From positions 6,638,909 to 6,702,908 of the forward strand of contig CAKAKS010000067.1 in the NCBI GenBank assembly GCA_916700875.1: 64,000 nucleotides of DNA. The letters are read 5' to 3'. The translations under genes were made by a program, and so were the position numbers. This DNA is from Sebastes aleutianus (Eukaryota > Chordata > Actinopteri > Perciformes > Sebastidae). Below, piece after piece: positions 12,056-24,086 of the stretch (its first letter is position 1; every line of letters starts with the position of its first letter). The notes under the pieces were generated by a model. It worked only from the letters and a program-made list of their open reading frames with translations. It was not told where the DNA came from and searched no databases.

Positions 12056-13636
12056 CTGCAGACATTTTATTTCTCCATAAGGTGGTGTCCGACCAGTGAC
12101 GCTCCATTTCCCAGCGAGCAAAGTGCTGAGTAATTAAACAGCTCTTCAAGCCCTCTCTGTTGAAGGAGTAGAGGGTGGAGGTGGGGGGGATTAATCACAC
12201 CCTTTATTAACAGAACTCAGGTCTGCTGGAACGCTGCTGTCTCCACCGCACCACTTGGCACCCAACCAACTTCATGTCTCATCCGACACCGCGCACATTC
12301 ATACAGTAGACACACATGCACACTCACACACTCTGCGAACACACTCCTCTTCTTTTTCTATCTCCATTTCTCTCCTTCTGTCGCTGCTTCATTTCTCAGC
12401 CTGGTGAGTACTCGAATGTCATTATGACTTTTGTTATCAAAAGCAAACAGCGGGGATGGATTGAGGAGTGCATGCCAGACCTCCCGTTTTTACACGCCGA
12501 GAGTGCTATTTTGTTTGTTTCTGCCTCTTTTCAACAAATGGACAAGCGCTTTTTTAAAGGACAGATTTATTGACACAGCTCCTGCTGCGAGGCTCAACCG
12601 GGCCCACGTGGTCTAGTTTCTGAATGGGAAAACCCCCCTCTCTGTAGCGTTACAGCACAATCACTCTCCCTTGGACTGTGTGTCAGCGAAGATGACTTCA
12701 CATCTACCGGCAAATTCGTCCCATTTGCGTAATGCATCGACAGACGGCACAAGCGAACGATATAATTGAGTTAATGAGCTACATGCCCTTATCTGCTGTT
12801 CATTCATACGGGCAGCCTGAGGCGTGACGACTATCAGCCTCTTACACAGGCTACTGTATGTTTGATAAGTCCCTTGAAGGGAGAATTTGATAATGCAGTC
12901 GAACTTCCTCAAGGCAAACTGTTTTGATGTGTGAAGCAAAGAAGAAGGAGTTTATCCTCCTGCGTTTCTGTTTTTTTCCCCTCTTGTTCTCTTATTCTAC
13001 AATGAATATTTAAATATTATTGTGATTTATTTATCGCGGCTCAGTGTTCGGCTTCACTGAGCTATTTTCAGGTTGATATCTTCACAGGCGGGAGGGAGGG
13101 GAGGCATATAGACTTGTACATGGGAGGTGTCACGCTTGACTTTGTGACAGCGCTCGGCGGCGTGCCTGGGAGAGCATCTTTTTGTTGTTGTTTGAAGGGT
13201 TCTGTGACATTTTCTGGTTCTTCCCCTCGAGGGCTGAAAGTAAGCAGAGCTGGCCTGGTTTCATCAACCTCCCCGTACAATTTACCGAGGTTCTGTTTGA
13301 AAGGGCGAAGAGAAAAGGAAGGGTCATTTACGTCATGGGGTCAGTTGCCGGTGGCAAGATGGCTACATGCGGATATTTCTTCGTATTGTGTGTTATACCT
13401 CGATGCAGCAAACATGAAAACCATGAAAACCTGGCGTGACTTTCCATCCCATTGTTCTGCGAGTTAAAGGGAATCCTTTGTGCACATCGTCACATATGGC
13501 CAATGCAGAATATAAACCAGTGCTTGAAGTTTATCGATATATTAGAACATTTTACTTCAATATAAGATATCGTGTTTTATAATATATGTCTAGGACATTT
13601 GCTAAAGAGTTTGATTTCATGGGTAGGAGGCAGTTC

Positions 13637-14408
13637 AAGTTCAAGTTCTCAAGTCAAGTTTCAAGTCCTTGAGGACAAGTTAAAGTCAAGTTGCAAAAAT
13701 GGTTAACATTCTCTAGTTTCAGCTTCTCAATTGTGAGTATTTGTTGCTTTTCTTTGTCTTATGTGATAGTAAATTAAATATCTTTATAGAGCTGCTACGA
13801 TTCATCGATCAGGTGTCAAGTATTAAATTAATTGCCAACTATTTTGCAAACAGTTTGAGTAATTTTTAAAGAAAAAAAGTCAAAACTCTCTGATTCCAGC
13901 TTCTTAAATGTGAATATTTTCTGGTTTCTTTACTCCTCTATGACAGTAAACTGAATATATTTGAGTTGTGGACAAAACAAGACGTTTGAGGACGACATCT
14001 TGGGCTTTGGGAAACACTGATCGACATATTTCACCGTTTTCTGACATTTTTTAGACCAAACAACTAATCGATTAATTGAGAAAATAGAGATTACTCAACA
14101 ATGAAAATAATCGTTAAGGCCTGAAGATATAGATCTTTGGGTTTTGGAGTATTGGTCGGAAAAAACAAGCAATTTGAATATGTCACCGTGCGGCTCTGTG
14201 AAAGACTTTATAGACCCAACAATTAATTGAGAAAATAATCAGCAAATTATTCAACGATGAAAATCATTTGTTGCAGCCCTTGTTAATTCTTTACTGTTGT
14301 GGCATTTTACTCAGTCAAAAGACTTGAGAATGTTATTGCTAACATGCACGTTCCAAGTCAATTTAAGTGTTTAGGGACTCAAGTCTCAAGTAAGTCAAGT
14401 CTCAAGTC
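13637..14408. mobile_element. Nested repeat: CAAGTC-rich element, hAT, hAT within hAT
   Basis: Clusters of CAAGTC/CAAGTT flank the block (13637-13690 and 14356-14408). Inside, 13700-13786 and 14118-14281 are the two halves of a family ending ATGAAAATCATTTGTTGCAGCCCT. Between them, 13787-14117 is a second member of the same family, starting TAGAGCTGCTACGATTCATC and ending GAAAATAATCGTTAAGGCC. Both carry the ACCAAACAACTAATCGATTA-type subterminal motif known from common teleost hAT MITEs. Confidence 0.6.
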
Positions 14409-16954
14409 GCACAGCGCAGTAACTGAAATGTCACACGTATGAGCCCCGCTGTAAAAGCAGGCGCTTTTGGACCAAACAGTTCTGGGGACTCCCTGAGAGG
14501 AACTAAATACCTTAAAGGGCTTCTTTCTGTTTGCATTCGCACACCAATGGGAATGATGAAGTGACGTGAGCCAGACGGCGCCACATCTCCAACTAGGACG
14601 TTTTTTAAAAAATGGTGGTTGCAGTGCTGCATTGGCTTATGTGTTCGACCAATCACTGTACACTTGCGTCACGGTTCCTCTTGTGCTGGGAGAGTACCTA
14701 CTCTGAAATAGGAGATCAAACGTCCCTCAAAACGGTGTTCTCATAACTACAATCCTTCCCAGTTCTTGCGGTGCGGAGGCAATAAAAAGGGGGTTCTTAG
14801 AACTATGAAGTAGTTCCTCCGGTCCCGAAAACGCCTCATGTGTCCAGTAAATGTGACTTTGGCCGAGACTCTGGACTCCGCTATTCACTCTACCAGTCAT
14901 TGTGCTTGGCACTGTTGTGGAGCATCAGCTAAATTGCCGACATGTTAAGACGTGCAGTAATTCCATGTTCAAAAATCCAATCATTTTCACTGGCAGTTTC
15001 AGATTAGCTCCAGCCAGCATGTCATAAATTGACTGGCACATATTCCCCAAACAATAGAAGTCTGTCACAGCTTATGTAGACACAACTAGCAGTGGTTACA
15101 GGGGACGTGCTACCGTAGCGAAAGAGTGACAGCGAAAAGGCAGGAGGAGGCCATGTCGGTCTCCTGCTTGATTGTCACTCTGACTCTTCCAATTTGGTTC
15201 ATCCTCGATAAACTGCTGCGATCAAATTTTCCAAATTTCCTGTCAGAGTTGAATCACTTGACTCCCTCCAATCAACCGATGTTGAAATGGAGGAAAAAAA
15301 AGAAAGCTTCATCCGAATCAACCTTGACATTTTCAGTTTCAATCAAGAAAGACCTGATAAAGGAGCATTAATCAGTGTGACACTATCAACCATTTATATG
15401 AGCAATGCATTGCATGTAGGGTCATTTAGTGACACTTACACACACAGAGGGATGCCAATAGAACAAATACCCCCATTAACTTTTCATAAATACCATTTCA
15501 TATTCTCATTAGCTTCTTTCTGTGTATAGCAACACATGCTGAGACGTGCGAGCGCTCACACACAAATATGTTATTAACAAAGCTACACCGGCTCATGTAC
15601 TCCATTTGATAAGCACCTCACTGTAGGGAGGAGTACAAAAACTTGTTTATTTGACAAACATTATCATGCATATTATTCATTCCTTTTTGAAAACACACTG
15701 AAACAGGACCTTTAAAGCTGCCACTTGGATACTACGGAGATAAATTATTAATAATTCAGAGTGCCAGACATGATAGACAGTATGATAAAATAACTATTTA
15801 TACAGCAGTTCCAAAGTAAAGTCGCAAACGTCTTCACTGTCAGAAAAGCAAATCCATTAAAAACAAGAAGTAGAACGGTGATGCGACACCTGCCATTTGT
15901 CGGATGATTTCTCCCAAAGCGCCGCCATGACTGCATACATTTTTGAGTACTGGTGGCCCGAGGGGGAATCCCTAACCATGACAGTGTTTGTGCAGGGATC
16001 TATCCACAGAGAGATATAGCGATGCAGCAGATTTTATGCAAGATTTGAGTCGTAAAGGCCAGTAGAGGATGTCGGTCTTTTGGGAAACAGTCATCTTTGC
16101 TTACCGAAATGACAGTAATTCCTATCCAAACATGGAATACCCAAAGTATGCTGGACTTTGAGATGTTTCACCTGTCATCTAAGAGCCTTCAGCTCAGTTT
16201 CAAACAAGCAAGCTACGTTTCATTTGATTAACGGTTACCGTGATCTGGATGGCTCAAGATTGTCCCAGACAGACAGCAATTGTTGCTCACAATTGACATG
16301 TAATAATGTTTTATTTATCTTAAACTCTATCACTCCCGTGATGGAGAACTTCCTTTACGACCTCTCATTATGACACCCAGAATAATGTCTGTCAAAAAGT
16401 AGTATGTCCAAGGTAACTGGGCTTGTTGTTTGTTTTTTGAGTTGTTCCAGCTGTCATGTATGAAAGCCTTCAGTTCAGAGTTTGAAACATTTATGAGGCC
16501 AAATAGGGAGTACAGTCTAGTTGCCTTTCATGTACAGTACCGTCATCTGTGTGAATGAGACTTGCCGTAGACAGACAGCAATTTCTGAAAATTGATGTCT
16601 GTATTGATTTTTTTTTCCTGACCTTAAAATCCTACAAACACTTGATGTGACAGAGAACTCAATTTGCAAGGAGACGTTTTCATATTTGAACTTTTCGAAG
16701 CATGGACTTGCACAGAAATCTGGTTTTCATAACAGAAGAAGACTAAAAGTGTACGACCATGCTAGCTGTGCTCTGTGAGGCTGCACTAAAGCCGCCCACA
16801 CATGATCAGCGGTAAAACTGCTCTGTGTTGGCTGTGCCATAGTTTCCCTCTGAGGAGATCCGTTCCCCACCGAGTAGGCGGAACCCTTGGTGTTCAAATT
16901 ATTTCAACTTTGAGCTCGGGTTGCCACTGAACTTTAAAAGCGCAACCAATGAGA
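14409..16954. other. Intronic stretch without recognised genes
   Basis: About 2.5 kb with no gene or clear repeat family. Two internal passages, around 16100-16290 and 16400-16600, share ACAGACAGCAATT and neighbouring words (AGCCTTCAG.TCAG), which suggests an old tandem duplication of about 300 bp. Confidence 0.35.
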
Positions 16955-16962
16955 TAACAGCT

Positions 16963-17299
16963 TAGGGCTGCAGAATTGATACAAACTTTATTGAAATTGC
17001 AATATGGCACAATATTTGTGGGGAAATGTGTGTCAAAATAACAATTTAAATTCATTATTGTTTGCTGCAGAGACGTCCTGGCCTACACATCATATTCTAC
17101 AGACTTAAGAAAACATCTTTGTTTGGTACAGACCCCCTGCAAAAATCACACCATTTAATATGTGTTGTTCAGTGAAAATGAGAAATGAGACAAATTATGT
17201 AAAAAATATATTTCCCTCTAATATCGCAAATCATATCACAATCACAATATCAGACAAAATAATCGCAATAAGATATTTTCTCAGAATCACGCAGCCCTA
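16963..17299 (+). mobile_element. 337-bp hAT MITE with exact 8-bp target duplication
   Basis: The ends are TAGGGCTGCAGAATTGAT and ATCACGCAGCCCTA, which are inverted repeats. The flanks are TAACAGCT at 16955-16962 and TAACAGCT at 17300-17307, an exact 8-bp duplication diagnostic of hAT insertion. The interior is AT-rich and non-coding, with AATCGCAATA-type motifs seen in teleost MITEs. Confidence 0.88.
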
Positions 17300-17999
17300 T
17301 AACAGCTGCAAACGTTGTTGTTGCCTAGAAACAGTGAATGGCGTTCCTCGCGCACTTTTTTTTATAGCATATTATACCACAACACTTAGTTTGGAAAAAA
17401 ATGCTTTGCATAATTTTGGTGAATTTTTGATGGGAAAATATTCAATAACTTCACTTTTATAAAGTGTAGTGTCATCAAAATGTCTTAATTAGTTTAATAA
17501 GTATAATCAGGAAGAGCTCATTGATGTGTGAAGTGATTTTGGTGGTACTACACTGCATAATACTGAAGTTATTGAATATTCTTCCCATAAAAAATTCAAA
17601 AGAATTATGCAAAATAATATTTTTTCCAAACTAAATGTTGTAGTACAGCCATGAGGAGATCATTGATGTGTGAAGTAATTATTGAATATCCTTCTCTTTT
17701 CGGCGGTGCATTTTGTAGACGGTCCCTGGCCACTCGTCTCACCGCCGGCTGCGCATAGAGACCAACGTTATGTGTTATGTGTTGATTAAAATGAGGTTGT
17801 AGCTCGTTGTCTACCTCACTACAGTTAGAAAGAGCCGTTGTTTGTGTTTTAACAACATTTTGGTTATGAGTTATTGATCCAGGAAGTTTGAATCTGTCAA
17901 TATCTTTCCAACTTTACCGAAGTACATCATCTAGGGGGGCTCCGTACACCAGCAATGTTCGGACAGTCAGGAATGATTGGAAGAAGTGCTCCATGAAGT

Positions 18000-18127
18000 A
18001 ACTCGAGGGAACGAGATACCTAACTCGAGGGAACAAGATACTAACTCGAGGGAACGAGTTAATAACTCGAGGGAACGAGATACCTAACTCGAGGGAACGA
18101 GTTAATAACTCGAGGGAACGAGATAAT
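18000..18127. repeat. Hairpin-forming minisatellite (six 21-22-bp units)
   Basis: AACTCGAGGGAACGAG recurs six times (starts near 18000, 18022, 18043, 18064, 18086 and 18107), separated by ATACCT or TTAAT. Each unit holds AACTCG and CGAGTT (or CGAGAT) arms around AGGGAA and so can fold on itself. The array is bracketed by CTAGGGGGGCTCCGTA at 17931-17946 and again at 18149-18164, so it lies inside a larger repeated element. Confidence 0.85.
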
Positions 18128-18141
18128 ACAAATTTTCTCCT

Positions 18142-18360
18142 AGGGGTCTAGGGGGGCTCCGTAGACCTGATGATGGCACTAGATGAAACAGTAAGAGATC
18201 ACCAAAGTTATTACAATCTGTCCTCAGGGGAACATGAATGTTGGTACCAGATTTCATGGAGATTCGTCCAATAGCTGTTGAGACATTTCAGTCTGGACCA
18301 TCGTGGTGGAATGACAGAACAGCACTGCCGCCCTAAGGCCATGCCTCGAGCATGGCTAAA
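18142..18360. mobile_element. Teleost interspersed repeat fragment
   Basis: GGGAACATGAATGTTGGTAC followed by AGATTTCATGGAGATTCGTC and CCAATAGCTGTTGAGACATTTC matches, from memory of family sequences, a repeat common in fish genomes. It directly follows the hairpin minisatellite and may belong to the same element. Confidence 0.5.
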
Positions 18361-19609
18361 AAAAAATCAGGTAAATGAGAACCGTAATCTATAAATGCCA
18401 GTAAATCTGAAGGACAAGCGATGTAAATATAATGATCCTAAAAAAAGTGAACTCATCACAGCAACATGATCAACATGATCATGGTCAGCATCACCTCCTT
18501 CCCCACTTCCTCCCTCAGCTGTGTTGTAGTCAGAGTGTCAATCACAGGAGTCCCCGCTCCCAAGCCAATAGACAGTCGACAAATTACCATTTGGAGCGGA
18601 ACCCGGCTGTAAATGCGATTGGGTTGGATTTGAGTCTGCTCTCCCGGCTTTGGATTTGAATAGAATAGAGTCTGTCCTCTTCTTTTTTTTGCCTCCGTGG
18701 CTTCAGAAAGCAAGATTAGATAGAGGTGGGGAGGGGAAGAGACACAAAGAGAGGGAGAGAAGCAGAGTCAGGGGAGACAGAGGGGAAATAAGAAATACAG
18801 AGCATCCACGGGTCTTTAAAAATTGCAAAAGCCTTAAAATAAATCTAAATTGAAGGCCTTGAAAAGTGTGAAAATGTGTGAAACGTCTGTAATAGAGGTC
18901 TTATTTTTCCACCGCTCCGTAAGTGTTTTTGTCCGGCATTCCTCCTCTTAGATTATTTCAGACAGAGCAGGCCAGGGCTAGCCGTACAATAGGCTGTGTA
19001 ATGTTTTATTCATAATTTCTGCTTTGGTAAACCAAATTGGACTTCATGTTCCTTAACAAATAATTTCATGTTATCCTTTTTGTTACACCGGCCATTCATA
19101 ATTTCAGAATTTTTATTAGCTGTTCTGAATCGCAAATAAGTTGCTTTTGGCAGTTTTATAGCGTTCTCTTTGTAGCATTGTAAGATCTGTAAACCCTCGC
19201 CACATTTTGACAATAAAGTAATTACCGTAAACAAATGACACTATTACCGGGAAGATTGTCAGCCTCTAAGGGCCCCGGTGCTGCAGCTGCAACGTCCTAT
19301 CAACTCACATTTTCCAGGGAATCTGCTAGATTGCTAACAACAAAGAGACGATGATAAACATGCATGTATTAGTGATCATGATACATGTACCCTCCTGGAT
19401 CCATCTTTTTCATATATGTTCACATATTATATGTGCCATTTTTGTCATATGGATTGTCTATGTTGTAATTTTATCATGTTTATTCTGTACACACGGCATC
19501 TATTGCACGTCTTTCCGTCCTTTTTTTTAAATGAAAGTGAAAGGGTTTTGTCTTTTGTTAAGTTTTTCATTATTCACTACGAGGGTTTAAGGACAGAGGG
19601 TGTTGTATG

Positions 19610-19682
19610 CTGTACAGATTGTAAAGCCCAATTTATGATTTGCAGTATTGGGCTATATAGATTAAAATTGACTTGACTTGTC
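19610..19682 (+). mobile_element. Retroelement 3' tail (GGGCTATATA...ATTGACTTGACTTG)
   Basis: GTAAAGCCC..., GGGCTATATAGATTAAAATT and GACTTGACTTG resemble the 3' end of a widespread fish SINE/LINE that ends in a short tandem tail. The surrounding 18400-19980 shows nothing else recognisable. Confidence 0.55.
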
Positions 19683-20004
19683 CTGACATAATTCGTTTAG
19701 ACTCTATGAATTATTTTAAAAATACAAGTATTGATTCTTTCATACACATTGATTTATTTACCTCACAGCATTTGGGTCATATTTCTTTCCATATAACTAC
19801 CATATATATTCTACAACTCTGGACATTGTCCGTTCCACATTGTCTAGCCATATGATTTATTTACCAGCTGCGACAGCCTTCACCTTGTGAGTCTCTGTGT
19901 GTGTTATCATTGCAAAATGAGCTCCCGATGACGCCTACTGTAGCAGGAAACTACCACAGAAGCTGTTTTGAGTACTTTGCCAGGTGTTTATATGTCTGTG
20001 GACA

Positions 20005-20226
20005 TATTTTGTCACCGCGACAGCATCACAACTGTGCAACTATGCAGTCTCGAAACTTTACAGGTGTGTAGTTGAGATCAAAATGAAGGCCGAGTTCGAA
20101 GATGGGTGTGGTCCGAGCAAGGGCGTTGGAAGTAGGGCAGTAAGAAGTGGGTAGGAAGTTACGCCCCTGGCCCCGATTTGGCGTCGCGGCTGGTGTGATC
20201 CCATCGCAAGGTGGTCTCTAATTAGT
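20005..20226. repeat. Direct repeat unit 1 (partner at 20665-20880)
   Basis: It shares GAAGATGGGTGTGGTC.GAGC, AAGGG.G.TGGAAGTAGGG and GTG.TCCCATCGCAAG.TGGT with the copy 657 bp downstream. The left halves also match (CGCAAC/CACAAC...AAACTT.ACAG). Both end at TGGTCTCTA. Confidence 0.8.
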
Positions 20227-20383
20227 TTATTTATTTATACTGTATATCATAGTACTACCACATATATCTAGATAACATCTGGGAATAGAATCAGTTTAGT
20301 GGTGCAATATCATTCACACCATGTACACTCCCTGTTGAAATAGAGTAGTGCAGGAAAAAAAAAAAAATCAAAAATCTTTAACG

Positions 20384-20567
20384 TGTGGAGATTATCTTGC
20401 TGAACAAAACGTGTAAGTATCATAAACATGTGTTTGCCACAGAGCTTACTTTCTGCAATAATCCAAAACCCAATGGAACAATCCCATTGGCTTTTTGTCG
20501 AGGGAACCAGGGCGATGCTAACTTCCTGGTTGGCCTACAAAAATAGGTCATCCCTCTAGCACTCTAT
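20384..20567 (+). mobile_element. Interspersed repeat shared with 48804-48981
   Basis: The run GTGTGGAGATTATCT, CATAAAC.TGTGTTTGCCAC, AATCCAAAA.CCAATGGAAC and CTAACTTCCTGGTTGGCCTA recurs 28 kb away in the same orientation. No ends or coding frame were recognised. Confidence 0.78.
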
Positions 20568-20664
20568 AGCCTGACCACAATGCTCCATGTGCAATAGGCC
20601 TGCTGGTGATACCTGTACAAGCTAGTACATGAGCTCTCTTGAGAACACCTGGGCACATTATTAT

Positions 20665-20880
20665 TTAGTGACCGTGATAGCGTCGCAACCGTACAAGATG
20701 CACTCATGAAACTTGACAGATGTATAGATGTTTGAAGATGGGTGTGGTCTGAGCAAGGGTGCTGGAAGTAGGGGGGTAGGAAGTGGGGAAGGAGCCATTG
20801 GGCCCCCCCAACTTTACGCCTCTGGCCTGATTTGTCGTCGTGGTTGGTGTGGTCCCATCGCAAGATGGTCTCTAGTATGT
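20665..20880. repeat. Direct repeat unit 2
   Basis: Partner of the unit at 20005. It has a small insertion (about 30 bp, GAAGGAGCCATTGGGCCCCC) relative to unit 1. The two units probably flank one insertion or are two copies of one repeat family. Confidence 0.78.
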
Positions 20881-21099
20881 TTGTTTTTTATGTATTTTTA
20901 TTCCTATTTATCATTTTGTTTTGATTTTATTTCACTTTGTCTTTCTTTGATTTACTTTTCAATGTGTGACCTATATGCTCTCTGAGTTTCTGCTTCTTTT
21001 GAACAGCTGTATTCTTGTCTCCCTTTGTTGTTATTGTTGTGATTTTTTTCCCCAACTGCAAAAGTGAGAAGATTTAAGTGCTTTTTTTAAGCTTTGTAT

Positions 21100-21345
21100 C
21101 TTTAAATTTACATTCAGATTTATTCGTTTGGCAGATGCTTTTGTCCAAAGCAACGTACGAACGAGAGGTACAATCCGAGCTGCAGTACCTCTAGGAGAAG
21201 CCTTCAAGAATAAGTGCCACAATGCTCAATTCCACCTGACACTAGTGCCACAAGGTTGCACGTGCATGAAGACATAAGTGCATGGCAAAATGAGAATTTT
21301 ATTTCTTCGAGAGAGAGAAATAGAGAAGGAAGGAGACAGAGAGAG
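21100..21345 (+). mobile_element. Fish repeat with GGCAGATGCTTTTGTCCAAAG core
   Basis: TTACATTCAGATTTATTCGT then TTGGCAGATGCTTTTGTCCA and AAGCAACGTACGA match the very common fish repeat (TTTAGCAGACGCTTTTATCC..AGCGACTTACA). A fragment of similar type may be present near 53145-53195. The element ends in GA-rich sequence. Confidence 0.6.
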
Positions 21346-22159
21346 AGAGAGGCGTTTGTTCAGAGACTGAAGAAGCAATTTTAAGGCCTTGACGTGTTGT
21401 TGTGATGGACATTTGTCTTCATTTGTCTTCATTTTTCCCCAGTATGAGTGATCGACTAATCAAGAAATAACTGATGGGTTAATAATAGTGAAAACAAAGG
21501 TTAGTTGCATCCCTACATGTGTCACATTTAGAGCGCACAAGGCAACATTTCATTTCAGCCACCCCCGAGTGGCAGCGGGAGATTCATTAGCTCGTTAGCG
21601 AGAGACTCATTAGCCAGAAGTCACGTGACGTCATCATCTTTGGTAATGTAGGTACTGCGTAATGTCGGTAATCTTTGCACCCCCTTGACCTGCGCTTCTG
21701 CCAGATGAGTGGCTGCTGGGCCGGCAGGTGGCTCATTTTCTCTGGGCATCTTGCTGGTGTTTGTTTCTTGCACTTGAGGTTTGATTAATGTGCACTTTGC
21801 CAAGAACATTTCCTGCTCCTGACATCGTGTTGGCTAATTAGGACAAATGTGGAAGGTCTCAGTGGTGGGATGCTGAATCATATGAAGAATCGGTGGTGTG
21901 GACACGCACGTTTACATCAAAATATTGCCTATAAAACCTTATATTATTCTTTCTGAGACCTGCAAGAGAGCCTGTGGAGGCAGAGACAGAGAGAGGGCTG
22001 TTTGCGACTGAGGTCTGGTTTATTTCAGGATGGTTGTCTTGCAGTCTAATGTGGTTTGGCACTTGTGTGTCTAGTCAGGAGGAGATATATGGCTGAATTT
22101 GCCTTGAGTGGCTGGCTGCTTTCTGAATGGGAGCGTTCTGGTTTCTCCGGTTGCTGATT

Positions 22160-23360
22160 GCTGTTTTTGAGACTTTTCTCTCCAATTTTTCTTCCTCATT
22201 TTCTTCTCTGTGTCACCCTTTGTCTTATCTTCCCTGCATCTGCTTCTGTTTGTGTCCTCCTTTCTCCTCTCTTTATTTTCCTCCCTTTCTCTTTTGTGTT
22301 CGTCTTTTCTCCTCTTTGTTTTCATCCCTTTTTGTATCTCTCCCATTTTCTTTTATTTTTGGCCTCTCTGTTTCCTCTTTTTTACTGCTTCTTTGTTTTT
22401 TTTTTAAGCTCTCGTCCCTCCTTTCCTCTCCATCGTTATTTTTCCTTTCCCTCCTCTATCTGTTTCTTCCTCACCCTCTTCTTCTTTGCTTTCTTCCCTT
22501 GCTTCCATTCCCATTCTCTCCTAATTTCCCTCTCTCTTTTTTCAACTCTTCCTTTCTTTCTTATTTTGCTCAGTCACCTTATTTATTTCTATTTTTCTTT
22601 CTCTCTCTCTTATAGATCTCTCCTCCCTCTATTTTCTATATTTATATCTCCTCCCCTCTCATCACTTTTATGTCCCTTTCTCTGTTTCCCTCTCATCTCC
22701 TCCTTCCCTCCTCCAAGCTCTCTACTTTCCTGTCCTCCCTTCTCGCTTTATCTTCGTCTTCTTGCCTTTATCCACATCTCTCTCCCTTCCTGCCTCCTCC
22801 TCTGCTCTCCCTCTGTTTTTGTGCTTGCTGTTTTAGCATACTCTGCAGGGAGCACTCCTGCGATGCCAATTATATTGACTGAAGAAAAGGAGAAGGAGAA
22901 AGAGAAAAGGGAAGGAGGGAGGCGGTGGGGGAGGAGGGAGGGAGGGTTGGAAGACCTGCGCATGCATGCACAAAAACGCACAAATATACACATTCACGCT
23001 GATGGAGAGAATGAATAAGAGGGGATAGAGGCTTGAAAGCACAGGAGGAAGAGGAAGAGGGGGATGATGAAAGAGGGGGAGAGCTGGGAGGGAGAGGACA
23101 GAGAGAAATTGGAGGAGAGCGAATCTGTCTGTGAGTGTAATAGTCTCCTGCTGTCGAACCCGAGGGAATTCACCGACTGCAGAGGGGAAGAGAGAGAAAG
23201 AGAGAGGTAGAGGGGCATAGATAGAGAGAGACAGATTGAGGGGGAGAGAGAGAGGGGATGGGGTGGGTGTGATCACAGCAGAGAGAAGCAGATAGAGAGA
23301 TACAGAGGGAGAGAGAGAGAGAGCAAGACCGAGAGAGCAGAAACAGAGGCAGACGGCAGG
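22160..23360. repeat. Pyrimidine tract followed by purine tract
   Basis: From 22160 to about 22835 the + strand is strongly C/T-biased (TTTTCTTCCTC-type words). After a roughly 50-bp mixed spacer, 22880-23360 is strongly A/G-biased (GAGAGGGAG-type words). The long frames across the first half (up to 286 codons, Phe/Leu/Ser-rich) are products of this bias, not genes. Confidence 0.85.
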
Positions 23361-23607
23361 AAAAGAAAGATGACTTCAGTCCTTTTCTCTCGGAGCTCAG
23401 CTTGTAGGGCTCCACTCCAGGCAAATGTGGCTTGTGACATTAAATAAGATTCAGCGTCATGACTGAGTGTATGAATGGAGAGCATAAGTATATCATAGTA
23501 ATGTGCTGCTGCACAGCAGCTCAGCCCAGAGGAACTACTTGTAGCGCGTCTGCGGCGCTGGATGTTTACACTGCATGCACTTATGTATGTTGTCACTCGT
23601 GTGCGAA

Positions 23608-24086
23608 AAGGGTCAGTTCACCCAAATGACTAAAAAAACACATTTTCTGACTCGCCCTCTGTGGTATCGAACCACGCAGATGGGTTTCTTTTTGTTTGCT
23701 AAGGTTTTGAAATATCAGTCTTCAGTACAATGGAGGTGGATGGAATTTCATTTTTGGTGCTCACGGCATTGAAAAATACATTTTTAAAAAAAGTGTTGTC
23801 TCTCTTGAATAATGTCCCCATTACTCTGGATAATCCGCAGACCTCACTGTGAACACTTCTCAATGGAACTATTTTATTCCAAATAATTTATCATTGATTT
23901 TTTTTTTTGTTTAGCACAACAAACAAAATTGCTTTCAATTCTATTGAACTATGGAAGCAGTAGATATATCTCACAGATGGATATCTCAAAACTGGACGAA
24001 TAAAACCCATAACTATATCAGAATGGTTAGATACCACTAGAGGTAAGTGAGAAAATGTGTTTTTTTTTTGCGTGAACTGATCCTTT
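23608..24086. mobile_element. DNA transposon with about 35-bp terminal inverted repeats
   Basis: The left end GGGTCAGTTCACCCAAATGA...ACACATTTTCT and the reverse complement of the right end, GGATCAGTTCACGC..., with the same ACACATTTTCT, pair over about 35 bases. The interior is AT-rich and non-coding. No target duplication was confirmed. Confidence 0.7.

Noticed and set aside
18000..18127. CRISPR-like array
   Set aside because: Units are 21-22 bp with 5-6-bp linkers and no unique spacers, in vertebrate DNA. It is a minisatellite.
22158..23018. 286-codon open frame rich in Phe, Leu and Ser
   Set aside because: It lies wholly in a pyrimidine-rich tract and switches to Glu/Lys/Arg where the DNA becomes purine-rich. 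No domain or splice context, so it is a composition artefact.
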